Shown in pieces: positions 56,667-64,000 of a stretch of 64,000 nucleotides of DNA. Within the stretch, counting starts at the first letter, position 1; the number at the start of each line of letters is the position of its first letter. The notes under the pieces were generated by a model. That model worked only from the letters and a program-made list of their open reading frames with translations. It did no database searches and was not told where the DNA came from. Both the position numbers and the translations under genes were made by a program. Source of the stretch: Planctellipticum variicoloris (GTDB lineage: Bacteria; Planctomycetota; Planctomycetia; Planctomycetales; Planctomycetaceae); assembly GCF_030622045.1 (NCBI RefSeq), contig NZ_CP130886.1, positions 7,076,001 through 7,140,000 of the forward strand. The letters run 5' to 3'.

Positions 56667-56935
56667 TTGTCGATCCTGAAGGCGGTGATCGGGTAGAGCG
56701 TCACGCCGTCGTCCAGCCATTCATAGACGACGTCGATAATCGATCCGTCAATTGCGAAGCCCGTCTGAACTCTCCGGCTCGATGTTCGGCTCCGACGCTC
56801 CGGGCCGAGCGGGTTTTCGAGGGCATGCTCGACGTCTTCGGGTGTCAGATCGTGCCGAGCGATGTGATCAACATTGCTCTGATCTTCGCTGTCGGCATCG
56901 TCCGGAAAAACCCAGAACACGTCGAACCACGTCAT
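56663..56935 (-). CDS. BrnT-like toxin candidate
   Basis: 90 residues from the ATG at 56935 (GAGGGA 7 bases upstream). NVDHIARHDLTPEDVEHAL and the ending VVYEWLDDGVTLYPITAFRI are similar to BrnT/COG2929 ribonuclease toxins (RelE fold). The XRE protein gene overlaps its stop codon by 4 bp. Toxin-first order is like HigBA and BrnTA. The toxin assignment is by motif and context only. Confidence 0.7.
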   Translation of the reverse strand: MTWFDVFWVFPDDADSEDQSNVDHIARHDLTPEDVEHALENPLGPERRSRTSSRRVQTGFAIDGSIIDVVYEWLDDGVTLYPITAFRIDK

Positions 56936-56962
56936 CGCAGTCCCTCTGCCGGAGATTGTCAA

Positions 56963-56991
56963 ATAATATAGTGTGCTGTCATTAAAGACAA
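56963..56991 (-). promoter_or_regulatory. Candidate sigma-70-type promoter of the toxin-antitoxin-like pair
   Basis: -35 TTGTCT (56986-56991) and -10 TATTAT (56963-56968) with 17-bp spacing, about 28 bp upstream of the toxin start, in an AT-rich island. Confidence 0.55.
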
Positions 56992-57078
56992 TTGGTGATC
57001 CGGAAGATTCTGCGGCGGTCACTGAAAGTCTCGACCGCGACGCGCACGCCGGACCAGACGAAGACGCCACTTCCCAGC

Positions 57079-57912
57079 TCAAATCCCCGCCCCGGCATCG
57101 ACGGAAAACGGAAACGTCGCGTCCATATCGAGCGCCGGCTCCGCCACCGTGCATTGCCCGACGACGCGCGCCGGGACGCCCGCCACCGTCGTGTGGGGCG
57201 GGACATCTCTGAGCACCACGCTGCCGGCGGCGACCTTGGCTCCCATCCCGACCTCGATGTTCCCCAGAATCTTGGCGCCCGCGCCGATGAGGACGCCGCG
57301 GCGGACCTTCGGGTGCCGGTCGCCCCGCTCTTTGCCCGTGCCCCCGAGCGTGACTTCGTGCAGCAGCGAGACGTGGTCTTCGACAACCGCGGTCTCGCCG
57401 ATCACAACGCCCGTCGCATGGTCGATGATCACCCCCTGGCCGATCCGGGCCGCCGGGTGGATGTCGACGCCGAACACTTCCGAAACCCGATTCTGCAGAT
57501 GCGCCGCCAGGGCGTGCCGTTCGCGGCTCCAGAGGGCGTGAGCGACCCGGTGCGTCTGCAGCGAGTGAAAGCCTTTGTAGTACAAGAACGGCTGCGCATA
57601 GCCACGCGCCGCGGGGTCGCGCGTCCGCGCCGCGAGGAGATCGGCGCGGATCGAATTGCGAATGGAGCCATCGTCGGCCAGCGCGTCGTAAATCAGATCG
57701 CGCAGCAGGATTGCCGGCAGTTCGGCAGACTGCAGCTTGTTCGCCAGAATCACGCTGAGCCCCTCCTCCAGGGTCGCGTGTCTCAGCACAGCGGCGTACA
57801 GGAAGCTCACCAGTAAGGGCTCCCGTTCGGCCTCCTCCCGGGCTTCGGATTGAATCTGCCTCCAGATCGGATCATCGCCGCTGGCAACAAGGTCTTCGGT
57901 CAGATCGTCCAT
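57079..57912 (-). CDS. cysE: Serine O-acetyltransferase
   Basis: 277 residues from the ATG at 57912. The helical N-terminal domain is followed by the left-handed beta-helix with the catalytic block DIHPAARIGQGVIIDHATG near 150-170, VSLLHEVTLGGTGKERGDRHP and the terminal hexapeptides. It transfers an acetyl group from acetyl-CoA to L-serine as the first step of cysteine synthesis. No cysK gene is adjacent. Confidence 0.95.
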   Translation of the reverse strand: MDDLTEDLVASGDDPIWRQIQSEAREEAEREPLLVSFLYAAVLRHATLEEGLSVILANKLQSAELPAILLRDLIYDALADDGSIRNSIRADLLAARTRDPAARGYAQPFLYYKGFHSLQTHRVAHALWSRERHALAAHLQNRVSEVFGVDIHPAARIGQGVIIDHATGVVIGETAVVEDHVSLLHEVTLGGTGKERGDRHPKVRRGVLIGAGAKILGNIEVGMGAKVAAGSVVLRDVPPHTTVAGVPARVVGQCTVAEPALDMDATFPFSVDAGAGI

Positions 57913-58308
57913 CACGGAGTTCCGTCAGCCTGGAGTCGTCGGGGACGAGCAGCTCTCGTCTGAACGCCGCCGCAGTCTACGCAGCCTGAACGCGGCCCGC
58001 CAGAAATCACCGCCGCATGTCCCGGCGGCTTGTGATGTCGCAGCCGTCGGCGACGCCATTCGTGTACGCGGGTGGTGCATCTCTGCATTGCAGCACAGTG
58101 GCGTTGCCGAAAGACAACGCGTGAGTGTGTCCGGGAGCCTGTCTCCAGCATGAGATTTCCGGGAATCCATCAAGATGTTGCTGTTCGACCCGAGGGAACG
58201 TGTCGTACAATTTCTGATTGCCGGTGGCGTTCGTCACTTGGGTCAGACGCGCGCCGACGGCGTTGCAGCGTTCGTATTACCATCAGCCCTGATCGGGGTT
58301 CCCCGCGT
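57913..58308. other. Intergenic region upstream of cysE and the DUF1549 gene
   Basis: 396 bp between divergent genes. It must hold both promoters. I see no convincing operator, RNA or small gene in it. Confidence 0.4.
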
Positions 58309-60270
58309 ATGGCAGTCCAGTTTTCGACGTTTGCGGTCGGCGGATTTCCGCTCAGCCGCTCTCTTCTGGCGGTCTGGCTGATCGCGTCCGTCGTTGCCGT
58401 TCCAGCCGCCGTCGAGGCCCAGTCCCGTGGTCCGGTCGCCCGCGGCAAGAAGAAGCCCCCCGAGCCGGCGCCAGCCATTCCCGTCCGCAAAGTGGTGATC
58501 GCCAAGGTCGACCCGGCGACGCGCAAAGCGGCCCAGGCCTCGGCCGCAAAGATCGACCAGCTCGTCGACCAGAGTCTGCGGAAGCACAAAGTCGAGCCGA
58601 ATCCGCTCTGCAGCGACGAAGCCTTCGCCCGCCGGGCCTACCTGGACATCACCGGAGCGATTCCGACCTATCAGGAAGTGCAGCGATTTCTCGTCGCCAA
58701 GGACGCGGACAAGCGAGCCCGTCTGATCGACAACCTGCTCAATACCGACGGCTACGCGAGCCACTACTACAACTTCTGGGCCGACATCCTCCGCCTGAAT
58801 GAGCGTCTGACGAACAACGCTCCCGGCCGGCCGTACTGCGAATGGGTCCGCGAGTCGCTGGAGACGAACAAGCCTTACGACAAGTTCGTTTCGGAGATGC
58901 TCACGGCGGAGGGGAAGGTGTGGGAGAATCCCGCGGCCGGGTACATCATCCGCGACTCGGGCATGCCCCTCGATGCGATGAACAACACGGTGCGGATTTT
59001 CCTCGGGACGCAGATCGGCTGCGCCCAGTGCCACAATCATCCGTTCGACCGCTGGACTCAGAAAGAGTTCTACGAAATGGCCGCCTTCACCTTCGGCACG
59101 CAGACGCGCCGCGGGGCAGGCGACAAGATGTTCGGCGGCGGCAACGTCGTCGCCCGGCTGCGGGACGACCTCAAGAAAATCGACGACAAATTCGACGGCG
59201 GCGGCAAGTACAACCGCTTCCTGCAGGGGAATCTCGTCGAAGTCTACGACAACGGCGCCAGCGTCCGGCTGCCACACGACTATCAGTACGACGACGGCAA
59301 ACCCAAAGCGGTCGTCGCCCCGAAGACGATCTTCGATCCCCCGGCGGTGATCAATAAAGGGGAGACGCCCCGTGTCGCCTTTGCCCGCTGGCTGACCTCG
59401 AAGGAGAATCCGCGGTTCGCAAAGACGATCGCCAACCGGCTCTGGCGCGAGCTGTTTGGCATCGGTCAGATCGAACCGGTCGACGACATCAAGGACGAAT
59501 CGGTCGCCGAGAATCCAGAGCTTCTCCAGTTCCTGACCGCCGAGATGATCCGCCTCGATTTCGACACCAAGGAATACCTCCGCATCCTGCTGAATACGAA
59601 GGCGTATCAGCGCGAGGCGACCAGCGAGCAGGTCACTCCTGGCGAAGAGTACCACTTCCCCGGTCCGGTACTCCGCCGGATGTCTCCCGAGGAAGTCTGG
59701 GACTCGTTCGTCACGCTCGCCGTGTTTGACTTGAAGGACTATCAGCCCGAACCCGCCAAGGTCCTCACGAAGCTCGTCGACCTCGATTTGAAAACCGCCA
59801 CGGCGGAGCAGATCATGAAGCGGGACGAGGAATTGCGCGACGCAACCAGCGCCAAGATCCGGAACGCCCGCACCAAGTCCTATACCTACAAAGGGACCCT
59901 GCTGGTCCGCGCCGCCGATCTGCCGGCCCCGATGCCTCCCGGACACTTCCTGCGGCAGTTCGGCCAGTCGGATCGCGAAACGATCGAGGGAAACACCACC
60001 GACGGAGCAGTGCCGCAGGTGCTGCAGATGTTCAACGGCCCGATCACCCACATGCTGCTCGATCCCAAGTCGCTGCTGTTCAAGAACGTCGTTTCCGAAG
60101 AGAAGCCCGACGAGCGCGTGAACGTGATCTTCCTCAGCATTCTCAGCCGTCGGCCGACGCCGGACGAAAAACAGATTGCCCTCGCCGAGATCCGCGAGCA
60201 CGGCCCCGCCGGCTACGGCAACGTGATCTGGGCTCTGGTCAATACCCGCGAGTTCCTGTTCATCCAGTAG
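58309..60270 (+). CDS. DUF1549/DUF1553 protein with cytochrome-type CxxCH motif
   Basis: 653 residues from the ATG at 58309. The signal-like N-terminus (LLAVWLIASVVAVPAAVEA) is followed by the DUF1549 block (RRAYLDITGAIPTYQEVQRF, then NFWADILRLNERL), a haem-binding-type motif GCAQCHNHPFDRW near 240 and the DUF1553 block (FARWLTSKENPRFAKTIANRLWRELFG). These planctomycete pairs with DUF1501 proteins are thought to take part in polysaccharide breakdown or extracellular electron handling. Function is unproven. Confidence 0.93.
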   Translation: MAVQFSTFAVGGFPLSRSLLAVWLIASVVAVPAAVEAQSRGPVARGKKKPPEPAPAIPVRKVVIAKVDPATRKAAQASAAKIDQLVDQSLRKHKVEPNPLCSDEAFARRAYLDITGAIPTYQEVQRFLVAKDADKRARLIDNLLNTDGYASHYYNFWADILRLNERLTNNAPGRPYCEWVRESLETNKPYDKFVSEMLTAEGKVWENPAAGYIIRDSGMPLDAMNNTVRIFLGTQIGCAQCHNHPFDRWTQKEFYEMAAFTFGTQTRRGAGDKMFGGGNVVARLRDDLKKIDDKFDGGGKYNRFLQGNLVEVYDNGASVRLPHDYQYDDGKPKAVVAPKTIFDPPAVINKGETPRVAFARWLTSKENPRFAKTIANRLWRELFGIGQIEPVDDIKDESVAENPELLQFLTAEMIRLDFDTKEYLRILLNTKAYQREATSEQVTPGEEYHFPGPVLRRMSPEEVWDSFVTLAVFDLKDYQPEPAKVLTKLVDLDLKTATAEQIMKRDEELRDATSAKIRNARTKSYTYKGTLLVRAADLPAPMPPGHFLRQFGQSDRETIEGNTTDGAVPQVLQMFNGPITHMLLDPKSLLFKNVVSEEKPDERVNVIFLSILSRRPTPDEKQIALAEIREHGPAGYGNVIWALVNTREFLFIQ

Positions 60271-60322
60271 CCGCTCACCACACATTCCCTGCGCATTCAG
60301 CCGACTCCGTCAGGACTTCATA

Positions 60323-61624
60323 ATGCTTCGCGGCCTGCGTCAGCTCGATTCACTCAATCGCCGCCGGTTCCTCGAACACACCGCCCGGGCCATGCTCGGC
60401 GTCAGCGTGCTTCCGGCGTTCGCCCGCGCGGCCGAGGAGAAGGCGGTCAAGCCGAACCCGCCCGGCGGCAACACGGCGAAGAACGTCATCTACCTCTATA
60501 TGGGAGGGGCGATGACGCATCTGGACACGTTCGACCTCAAGCCCGGCCGTGATGTGCAGGGGGAGACGAAGGGGATCGCCACGAAGGTCGCGGGGATGCA
60601 GTTCGGGGAGCGTCTGCCCGAGCTGGCGAAGCTGGCTGACAAGCTGGCGGTCGTCCGCTCGCTGCACACGGAGACGGCGGACCACGAGCAGGGGCGGTAT
60701 CTGCTGCGGACGAGCTACAAGGAAATCGCCACGATCCGGCATCCGGGAATGGGCGCCTGGGCGATCAAGCTCAAAGGGGCCCGCGACAAATCGCTGCCGG
60801 ACAACGTACTGATCGGGCCCGAAGGACGCCATCCGGGCGCGGGGTTTCTGGAACCGAGCATGACGCCGGTGCCGATCGGCGATCCCATCGCCGGCCTGCA
60901 GAACACCAAGCAGCCCGAGTACCTGACTGAGGCGTCGTTCGGCAAGCGTCTGGAACTGATTGACAAGTTCGACAGCGGCTTCCGCAAGAAGTATCCGCAG
61001 AAACAGGTCGAGGCCTACTCCGAGTTCTACCGCCAGGCGACCGAGCTGATGTCGAGCTCGGACCTGAAGGCGTTCGACCTCAACCAGGAGAAGGACAAGG
61101 AGCGCGACGCCTATGGGCGGGACCGCTTCGGCCAGGGTTGCATGCTGGCCCGCCGGCTGGTCGAGCACGACGTCCGATTCGTCGAAGTCTCGCTCGACGG
61201 CTGGGATATGCACACCGACATTTACGAGGCCGGCAAGCTGCCGGAGAAGGCCGCCAATCTCGACCGCGCCCTGTCGGCCCTGCTGACGGATCTCGAAGCC
61301 CGCGGCCTGCTCAAAACGACGCTGGTCGTGCTGGGGACCGAGTTCGGCCGGACCCCCAAAATCAATCCGAACGGCGGGCGCGACCACCACCCGGGCGTCT
61401 TCAGCGGACTGCTCGCCGGCGGCGGCATCAAGGGCGGCCGTCACTGGGGAACTTCGGATGAAGACGGCTTCCGCCCCGCAGACGACGGCGTCACCGTCGG
61501 CGACTTCAACGCCACCATCGCCTGGTCCATGGGCCTGCCGTTGAACCTGGAGGTCTTCTCCAAATCAGGCCGACCGTTTAAGGTCGCCCACGACGGAAAG
61601 CCGCTGGTGAAGCTGTTTTCGTAA
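60323..61624 (+). CDS. DUF1501 protein with Tat signal
   Basis: 433 residues. A twin-arginine signal (NRRRFLEHTARAMLGVSVL) leads to a sulfatase-like DUF1501 fold (YLYMGGAMTHLDTFDLKPG; GTEFGRTPKINPNGGRDHHP). It is 52 bp downstream of the DUF1549/1553 gene and certainly co-transcribed with it. The catalytic role is not known. A strong hairpin (61663-61692) closes the operon. Confidence 0.93.
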   Translation: MLRGLRQLDSLNRRRFLEHTARAMLGVSVLPAFARAAEEKAVKPNPPGGNTAKNVIYLYMGGAMTHLDTFDLKPGRDVQGETKGIATKVAGMQFGERLPELAKLADKLAVVRSLHTETADHEQGRYLLRTSYKEIATIRHPGMGAWAIKLKGARDKSLPDNVLIGPEGRHPGAGFLEPSMTPVPIGDPIAGLQNTKQPEYLTEASFGKRLELIDKFDSGFRKKYPQKQVEAYSEFYRQATELMSSSDLKAFDLNQEKDKERDAYGRDRFGQGCMLARRLVEHDVRFVEVSLDGWDMHTDIYEAGKLPEKAANLDRALSALLTDLEARGLLKTTLVVLGTEFGRTPKINPNGGRDHHPGVFSGLLAGGGIKGGRHWGTSDEDGFRPADDGVTVGDFNATIAWSMGLPLNLEVFSKSGRPFKVAHDGKPLVKLFS

Positions 61625-61662
61625 ACGCGGCGGCGAGCCGCGCTCGGGTTGTTTTCGTCTGC

Positions 61663-61692
61663 CACTGCTGAACCCTCCGCGGGTCAGCAGTG
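61663..61692. terminator. Hairpin between convergent DUF1501 and reverse transcriptase genes
   Basis: Arms CACTGCTG and CAGCAGTG extended by ACCC/GGGT, with one bulged base, around TCCGC. It may serve both strands. No long T-run follows, so it could also be a REP-like unit. Confidence 0.55.
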
Positions 61693-61699
61693 CTTCACA

Positions 61700-63067
61700 T
61701 CAGCGAGGCGACCCGGCGTCCGATGCCCCATCCCATTCGATCCGCTCGAACAGCCGTCGCAGCTTCTCGCCGCGCGCCGGATTCGTACTTGCCACGTGGC
61801 TGATCTTCCCCAGCAGATGGCTGCAGAATTCGGCGTGGCCGGCGCGGTTCTGGCTGGCTGGACCGAAACGCATGCAGTTGTGCAGCGTGGCCCGCAGTGC
61901 GTCGTAGTCCTCGCGCGGCACGTTCAGGCGCTCGTTGAGGATCAGCCCCGCCGCCTGCTGCCGCTGACCGGCGGGCATCGTTCGGACTTTTCGGGCGCGG
62001 ATCTGAAAACCTTCGTCCAGGACGATCGCCAGCGCCAGCACTCGAAACCGGGGCAGACTTCGCGCGAAGTCCCGGCCTCCCGAAAACACCAGATCGTCCG
62101 CATACCGCGTGTAGCGTGCACCGGCCTCCCGCGCCAGCCCCGTGAGCCGGCAGTCGAGACGAAAGGCGATCAGATTGGCCAGGGCAGGCGACGTCGGCGC
62201 TCCCTGCGGCAGATGGGGCGTCCCGGCGACGAGCCGGAGCTCCTCATAGGTCGCTTCCCCCAGAAAATCGCGAGCAGAGTCGATCACACCCCGCGGCGCC
62301 GCATTTGTGCAGAGTGCGGACAGCAACAATGCGATGTGATCCGGATAACCGAGCGTACGAAAGACGGCCGCGACCCGTGGTCGACGGAGGCTCGGAAAGA
62401 AATGCTGCAGGTCGGCCCGCCACACCACGGCCTGACCGACGTGAGGCGCAAGACACGTCGCCACGGACCGACCGCGACGGAAGGCATGCGCCGCCGGATG
62501 GACCGGGACGCGATCGAGGATCTCGTGCAGAATCTGCCGCTGCAGCGCCTTGAGACGGGGCTTGGGGGATTCGATCAGCCGGGCGCGCCGGCCCGGTCGA
62601 GTCAGCCACACATAGCGGTAGTTGCGAGCAGACTCCGTCTGTCGTCGCAGTTCCCACGAGTTCGGATCCGCCAGCCAGTCGCACTCGCTGACCGTCAGCC
62701 CGAGCCAATCGGCTACCTGGCCGGTCGTGGTGAGCGCGGGGACCGACCATTCGCGAAACCGGGCCAGACCGGGCGTCATCACCGCCGGTCCGCAGGCCGG
62801 AAGGTCGACCGTCACCGGTTGCCGACGACGCCTGAGCCACTCGATCAGCGTCAAATCCTGCCGAAGCATGCGCTGCAGTTCCAGGACGCCGGGCGGAGCG
62901 GAGAAGCGTCGAGTCAGAGTTCGACAAAGCGGCGGCGCCCAGTGCAGCCGCAGCCGCCGTCCCAGAGCCCTCCGGGTTCGATCCAGCAGGGCCTCTGCGG
63001 TCCAGTCGCCGGCAAGCAGGGCCAGGGCCATCTGACGGAAGAAGTCCTGGCGGGTCCGTGCGGCCAT
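61700..63067 (-). CDS. Retron-like reverse transcriptase with N-terminal extension
   Basis: 455 residues. The polymerase core runs from about residue 165: RLIESPKPRLKALQRQIL (RT1), VVWRADLQHFFPSL (RT3, first catalytic Asp), LPQGAPTSPALANLIAF near 285 (RT4) and the active site RYTRYADDLVFSG near 318. Instead of the retron VTG it reads AAGLILNERLNVPR. The N-terminal ~150 residues (helical, TTTGQVADWLGLTVSECDWL) form an extra domain. No intron maturase domain or spacer-acquisition genes are nearby, and the upstream hairpins fit a retron msr-msd. The RT call is firm, retron class only likely. Confidence 0.85.
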   Translation of the reverse strand: MAARTRQDFFRQMALALLAGDWTAEALLDRTRRALGRRLRLHWAPPLCRTLTRRFSAPPGVLELQRMLRQDLTLIEWLRRRRQPVTVDLPACGPAVMTPGLARFREWSVPALTTTGQVADWLGLTVSECDWLADPNSWELRRQTESARNYRYVWLTRPGRRARLIESPKPRLKALQRQILHEILDRVPVHPAAHAFRRGRSVATCLAPHVGQAVVWRADLQHFFPSLRRPRVAAVFRTLGYPDHIALLLSALCTNAAPRGVIDSARDFLGEATYEELRLVAGTPHLPQGAPTSPALANLIAFRLDCRLTGLAREAGARYTRYADDLVFSGGRDFARSLPRFRVLALAIVLDEGFQIRARKVRTMPAGQRQQAAGLILNERLNVPREDYDALRATLHNCMRFGPASQNRAGHAEFCSHLLGKISHVASTNPARGEKLRRLFERIEWDGASDAGSPR

Positions 63068-63143
63068 GTAGGGCGCTTTTCAGCGGAGATTCTGGAAGCC
63101 AAGAAGCAGCGAGCGACCGCGCGTCTCCACCAGGTCTTGTGCC

Positions 63144-63243
63144 GCCTGAGCAGTTCACCGCAGTCGCGGTGTGGGGCTCAGGCCCGGAAACGGTCAGGTG
63201 ACGAACGAGCCGCGGGGTTTCCCCGCGGCGGCAGGAGGCCGCC
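63144..63243 (-). ncRNA. Candidate structured RNA upstream of the reverse transcriptase (possible retron msr-msd)
   Basis: Three stems in ~100 bases, 75-175 bp upstream of the RT start. A two-part hairpin has outer arms GCCTGAGC/GCTCAGGC (63144-63183) and inner CACCGC/GCGGTG. A perfect 9-bp stem GCCGCGGGG/CCCCGCGGC (63209-63229) and a GGCGGC/GCCGCC stem (63227-63243) share bases. Retron RNAs lie in this position and orientation. No experimental or covariance support is available. Confidence 0.35.
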
Positions 63244-63460
63244 CTTGCGGAATCGATCTCTCTGCCAGACTGAAGACGCGCGGCGCTCGGAAGCATCGTC
63301 GCCGGAGCGTGTGTTCAGAGTCAAGAGACTCCCTGCGTCCTGAAAAATCGGCCCGCAATGAACCGCCAGTCCCAAGACGCTGCCTCTGGACTTCCCCACG
63401 TTTTGTGGGCGCTCGAAATAGATCGCATCCTGAACCGTGACGAGAGCATTGACTGTCCGC
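63244..63460. other. Intergenic stretch upstream of the retron-like region
   Basis: About 220 bp with no gene I can support. It separates the hairpin region from an IS3 orfA fragment and could hold the promoter of the RT unit. Confidence 0.35.
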
Positions 63461-63465
63461 GAAGC

Positions 63466-63585
63466 GTCGCACGGATACGGCAGAGTTCAAACGGGAAGCC
63501 GTGGAACTGGTGAAGCAGCAGCGGCTGTCGGTCGCGGAAGCGGCCCGTCGGCCGGATGCGCATGCCAATCTGCTGCGTCAGTGAT
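63466..63585 (+). pseudogene. IS3-family orfA fragment (N-terminal HTH)
   Basis: About 39 codons (RTDTAEFKREAVELVKQQ, then SVAEAARRPDAHANLLRQ and a stop) match the HTH start of IS3-type orfA proteins (FKREAVxLV...SVAEAARRLxVHxNLLRxW). No start codon, orfB or terminal repeats are seen, so it is a remnant. Confidence 0.75.
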
Positions 63586-63607
63586 GATGCAAAGCGTCTC
63601 GTCCGGC

Positions 63608-64000
63608 TCATTGCTTCAACGAGTGGTACTCCGCCGGGCCGGCCGGCCACCGCAGCGTGAAGTTCATCGAAAACGCAAGCCGGTGAAACTCGCCGCGGTG
63701 CGGCGTTACGGAATGCCAGACGTAGGCGGGGAAGATCAGCATCAGGCCCGGCCGCGGAATGACCTTGACGTGATCGCGATGACAAACGGCGGTCAGGTTG
63801 GCATTGAAGCGCGGATCGTGGAGCACCAGCACTCCGTCGCCGGGCTCGAAGTAGTCTTCGCCGTCGGCCGGCTGGATCGGCGGTCGATCGGAATCCGCCG
63901 TGCGGGCATAATAAATCCCGATCAGATCAGCGGGGTGATTGTGCACAATCGTGCCCTCCCCGCGGCCCACGCGATTGCTGAACAGCAGCAGATCGAGCCC
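63608..64000 (-). CDS. 2OG-Fe(II) oxygenase-like protein (5' end off window)
   Basis: The frame is open to the right edge, so its start is not visible; ~130 residues are seen. The motif IVHNHPADLIGIYYAR, then LVLHDPRFNAN and FPAYVWHSVTPHRGEFHRLAFSMNF match the putative 2-oxoglutarate oxygenase family TIGR02466. Probable iron ligands are the His of VWHSVTPH and an upstream His/Asp, and RLAF supplies an Arg. The substrate is unknown. Confidence 0.75.
   Translation of the reverse strand, partial: GLDLLLFSNRVGRGEGTIVHNHPADLIGIYYARTADSDRPPIQPADGEDYFEPGDGVLVLHDPRFNANLTAVCHRDHVKVIPRPGLMLIFPAYVWHSVTPHRGEFHRLAFSMNFTLRWPAGPAEYHSLKQ

Noticed and set aside
58243-60285. 680-codon minus-strand frame
   Set aside because: Antisense to the DUF1549/1553 gene with its CxxCH motif.
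61700-63067. Group II intron reverse transcriptase/maturase
   Set aside because: No maturase (X) or endonuclease domain follows the polymerase core, and no intron domain V/VI hairpin was noticed downstream.
56289-63970. Prophage remnant
   Set aside because: No phage structural, integrase or lysis genes; the XRE, RT and oxygenase genes do not by themselves indicate a prophage.

Overview
The window is a GC-rich chromosomal segment from a member of the Planctomycetes. The gene families show this: a DUF1559 protein with a prepilin-like N-terminus, a DUF1549/DUF1553-type protein with a CxxCH motif followed by a DUF1501 protein, a formylglycine-dependent sulfatase, a DUF1080 protein, an ECF sigma factor upstream of a Ser/Thr kinase with a C-terminal FGE-sulfatase-like domain, and a PQQ-type beta-propeller. 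I found no rRNA, tRNA, CRISPR array, prophage or replication origin.

Layout. 1-2.35 kb: kinase (cut by the left edge) and its ECF sigma factor. 2.35-5.1 kb: an IS4-family element lying between two ~400-bp inverted, hairpin-rich repeat arms. 5.1-14 kb: sulfatase, LOG-family protein, MoxR-like ATPase, DUF1559 protein, a hemP-like gene behind a Fur-box-like palindrome, App1-type phosphatase, PhyH-type dioxygenase, methyltransferase and TPR protein. 14-16.7 kb: argC and a second, almost identical IS4 copy with an 8-bp target duplication. 16.8-21.2 kb: a chaperone-like cluster (DnaK paralogue, membrane protein, J-like protein without HPD). 21.5-24.2 kb: an ABC importer of the NMT1/SsuA/TauA type. 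24.2-25.7 kb: orphan MotB-like protein and a single-domain response regulator. 25.8-30.8 kb: a tight minus-strand run of alcohol dehydrogenase, PQQ propeller, PtuA-like ATPase, PtuB-like HNH nuclease and zinc-ribbon protein. 31-34.6 kb: MFS transporter, secreted protein, a decayed Gfo/Idh/MocA gene and a RidA protein. 34.6-36.4 kb: a second ATPase plus nuclease-like pair (TOPRIM-like partner). 36.5-46 kb: MgtC/DUF4010 membrane protein, HEAT/TPR protein, DUF1080 protein, SMP-30 protein, BatA-like protein and sterol-desaturase-like protein. 46-54 kb: ribF, FIST, NfeD, xylulokinase and two divergent MFS transporters. 54-57 kb: a secreted gene broken by a transposase remnant, small orphan genes and a toxin-antitoxin-like pair. 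57-61.6 kb: cysE and the DUF1549/1553-DUF1501 pair. 61.7-64 kb: a retron-like reverse transcriptase with a structured upstream region, an IS3 orfA scrap and a 2OG-Fe(II) oxygenase cut by the right edge.

Most of the sequence is ordinary planctomycete metabolism. The accessory layer has three parts. First, candidate phage-defence modules: a Septu-like ATPase/HNH pair, an ATPase/TOPRIM-like pair, a retron-like reverse transcriptase and a BrnT-like/XRE module. Second, IS4 copies and transposase debris. Third, an unusual set of intergenic tracts with a constant 7-bp period but different sequences, found mostly right behind stop codons. The most promising items are the ATPase/TOPRIM-like pair, the reverse transcriptase with its upstream hairpins, and the period-7 tracts. 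All functional statements are inferred from motifs and gene order read by eye; no database search was run.
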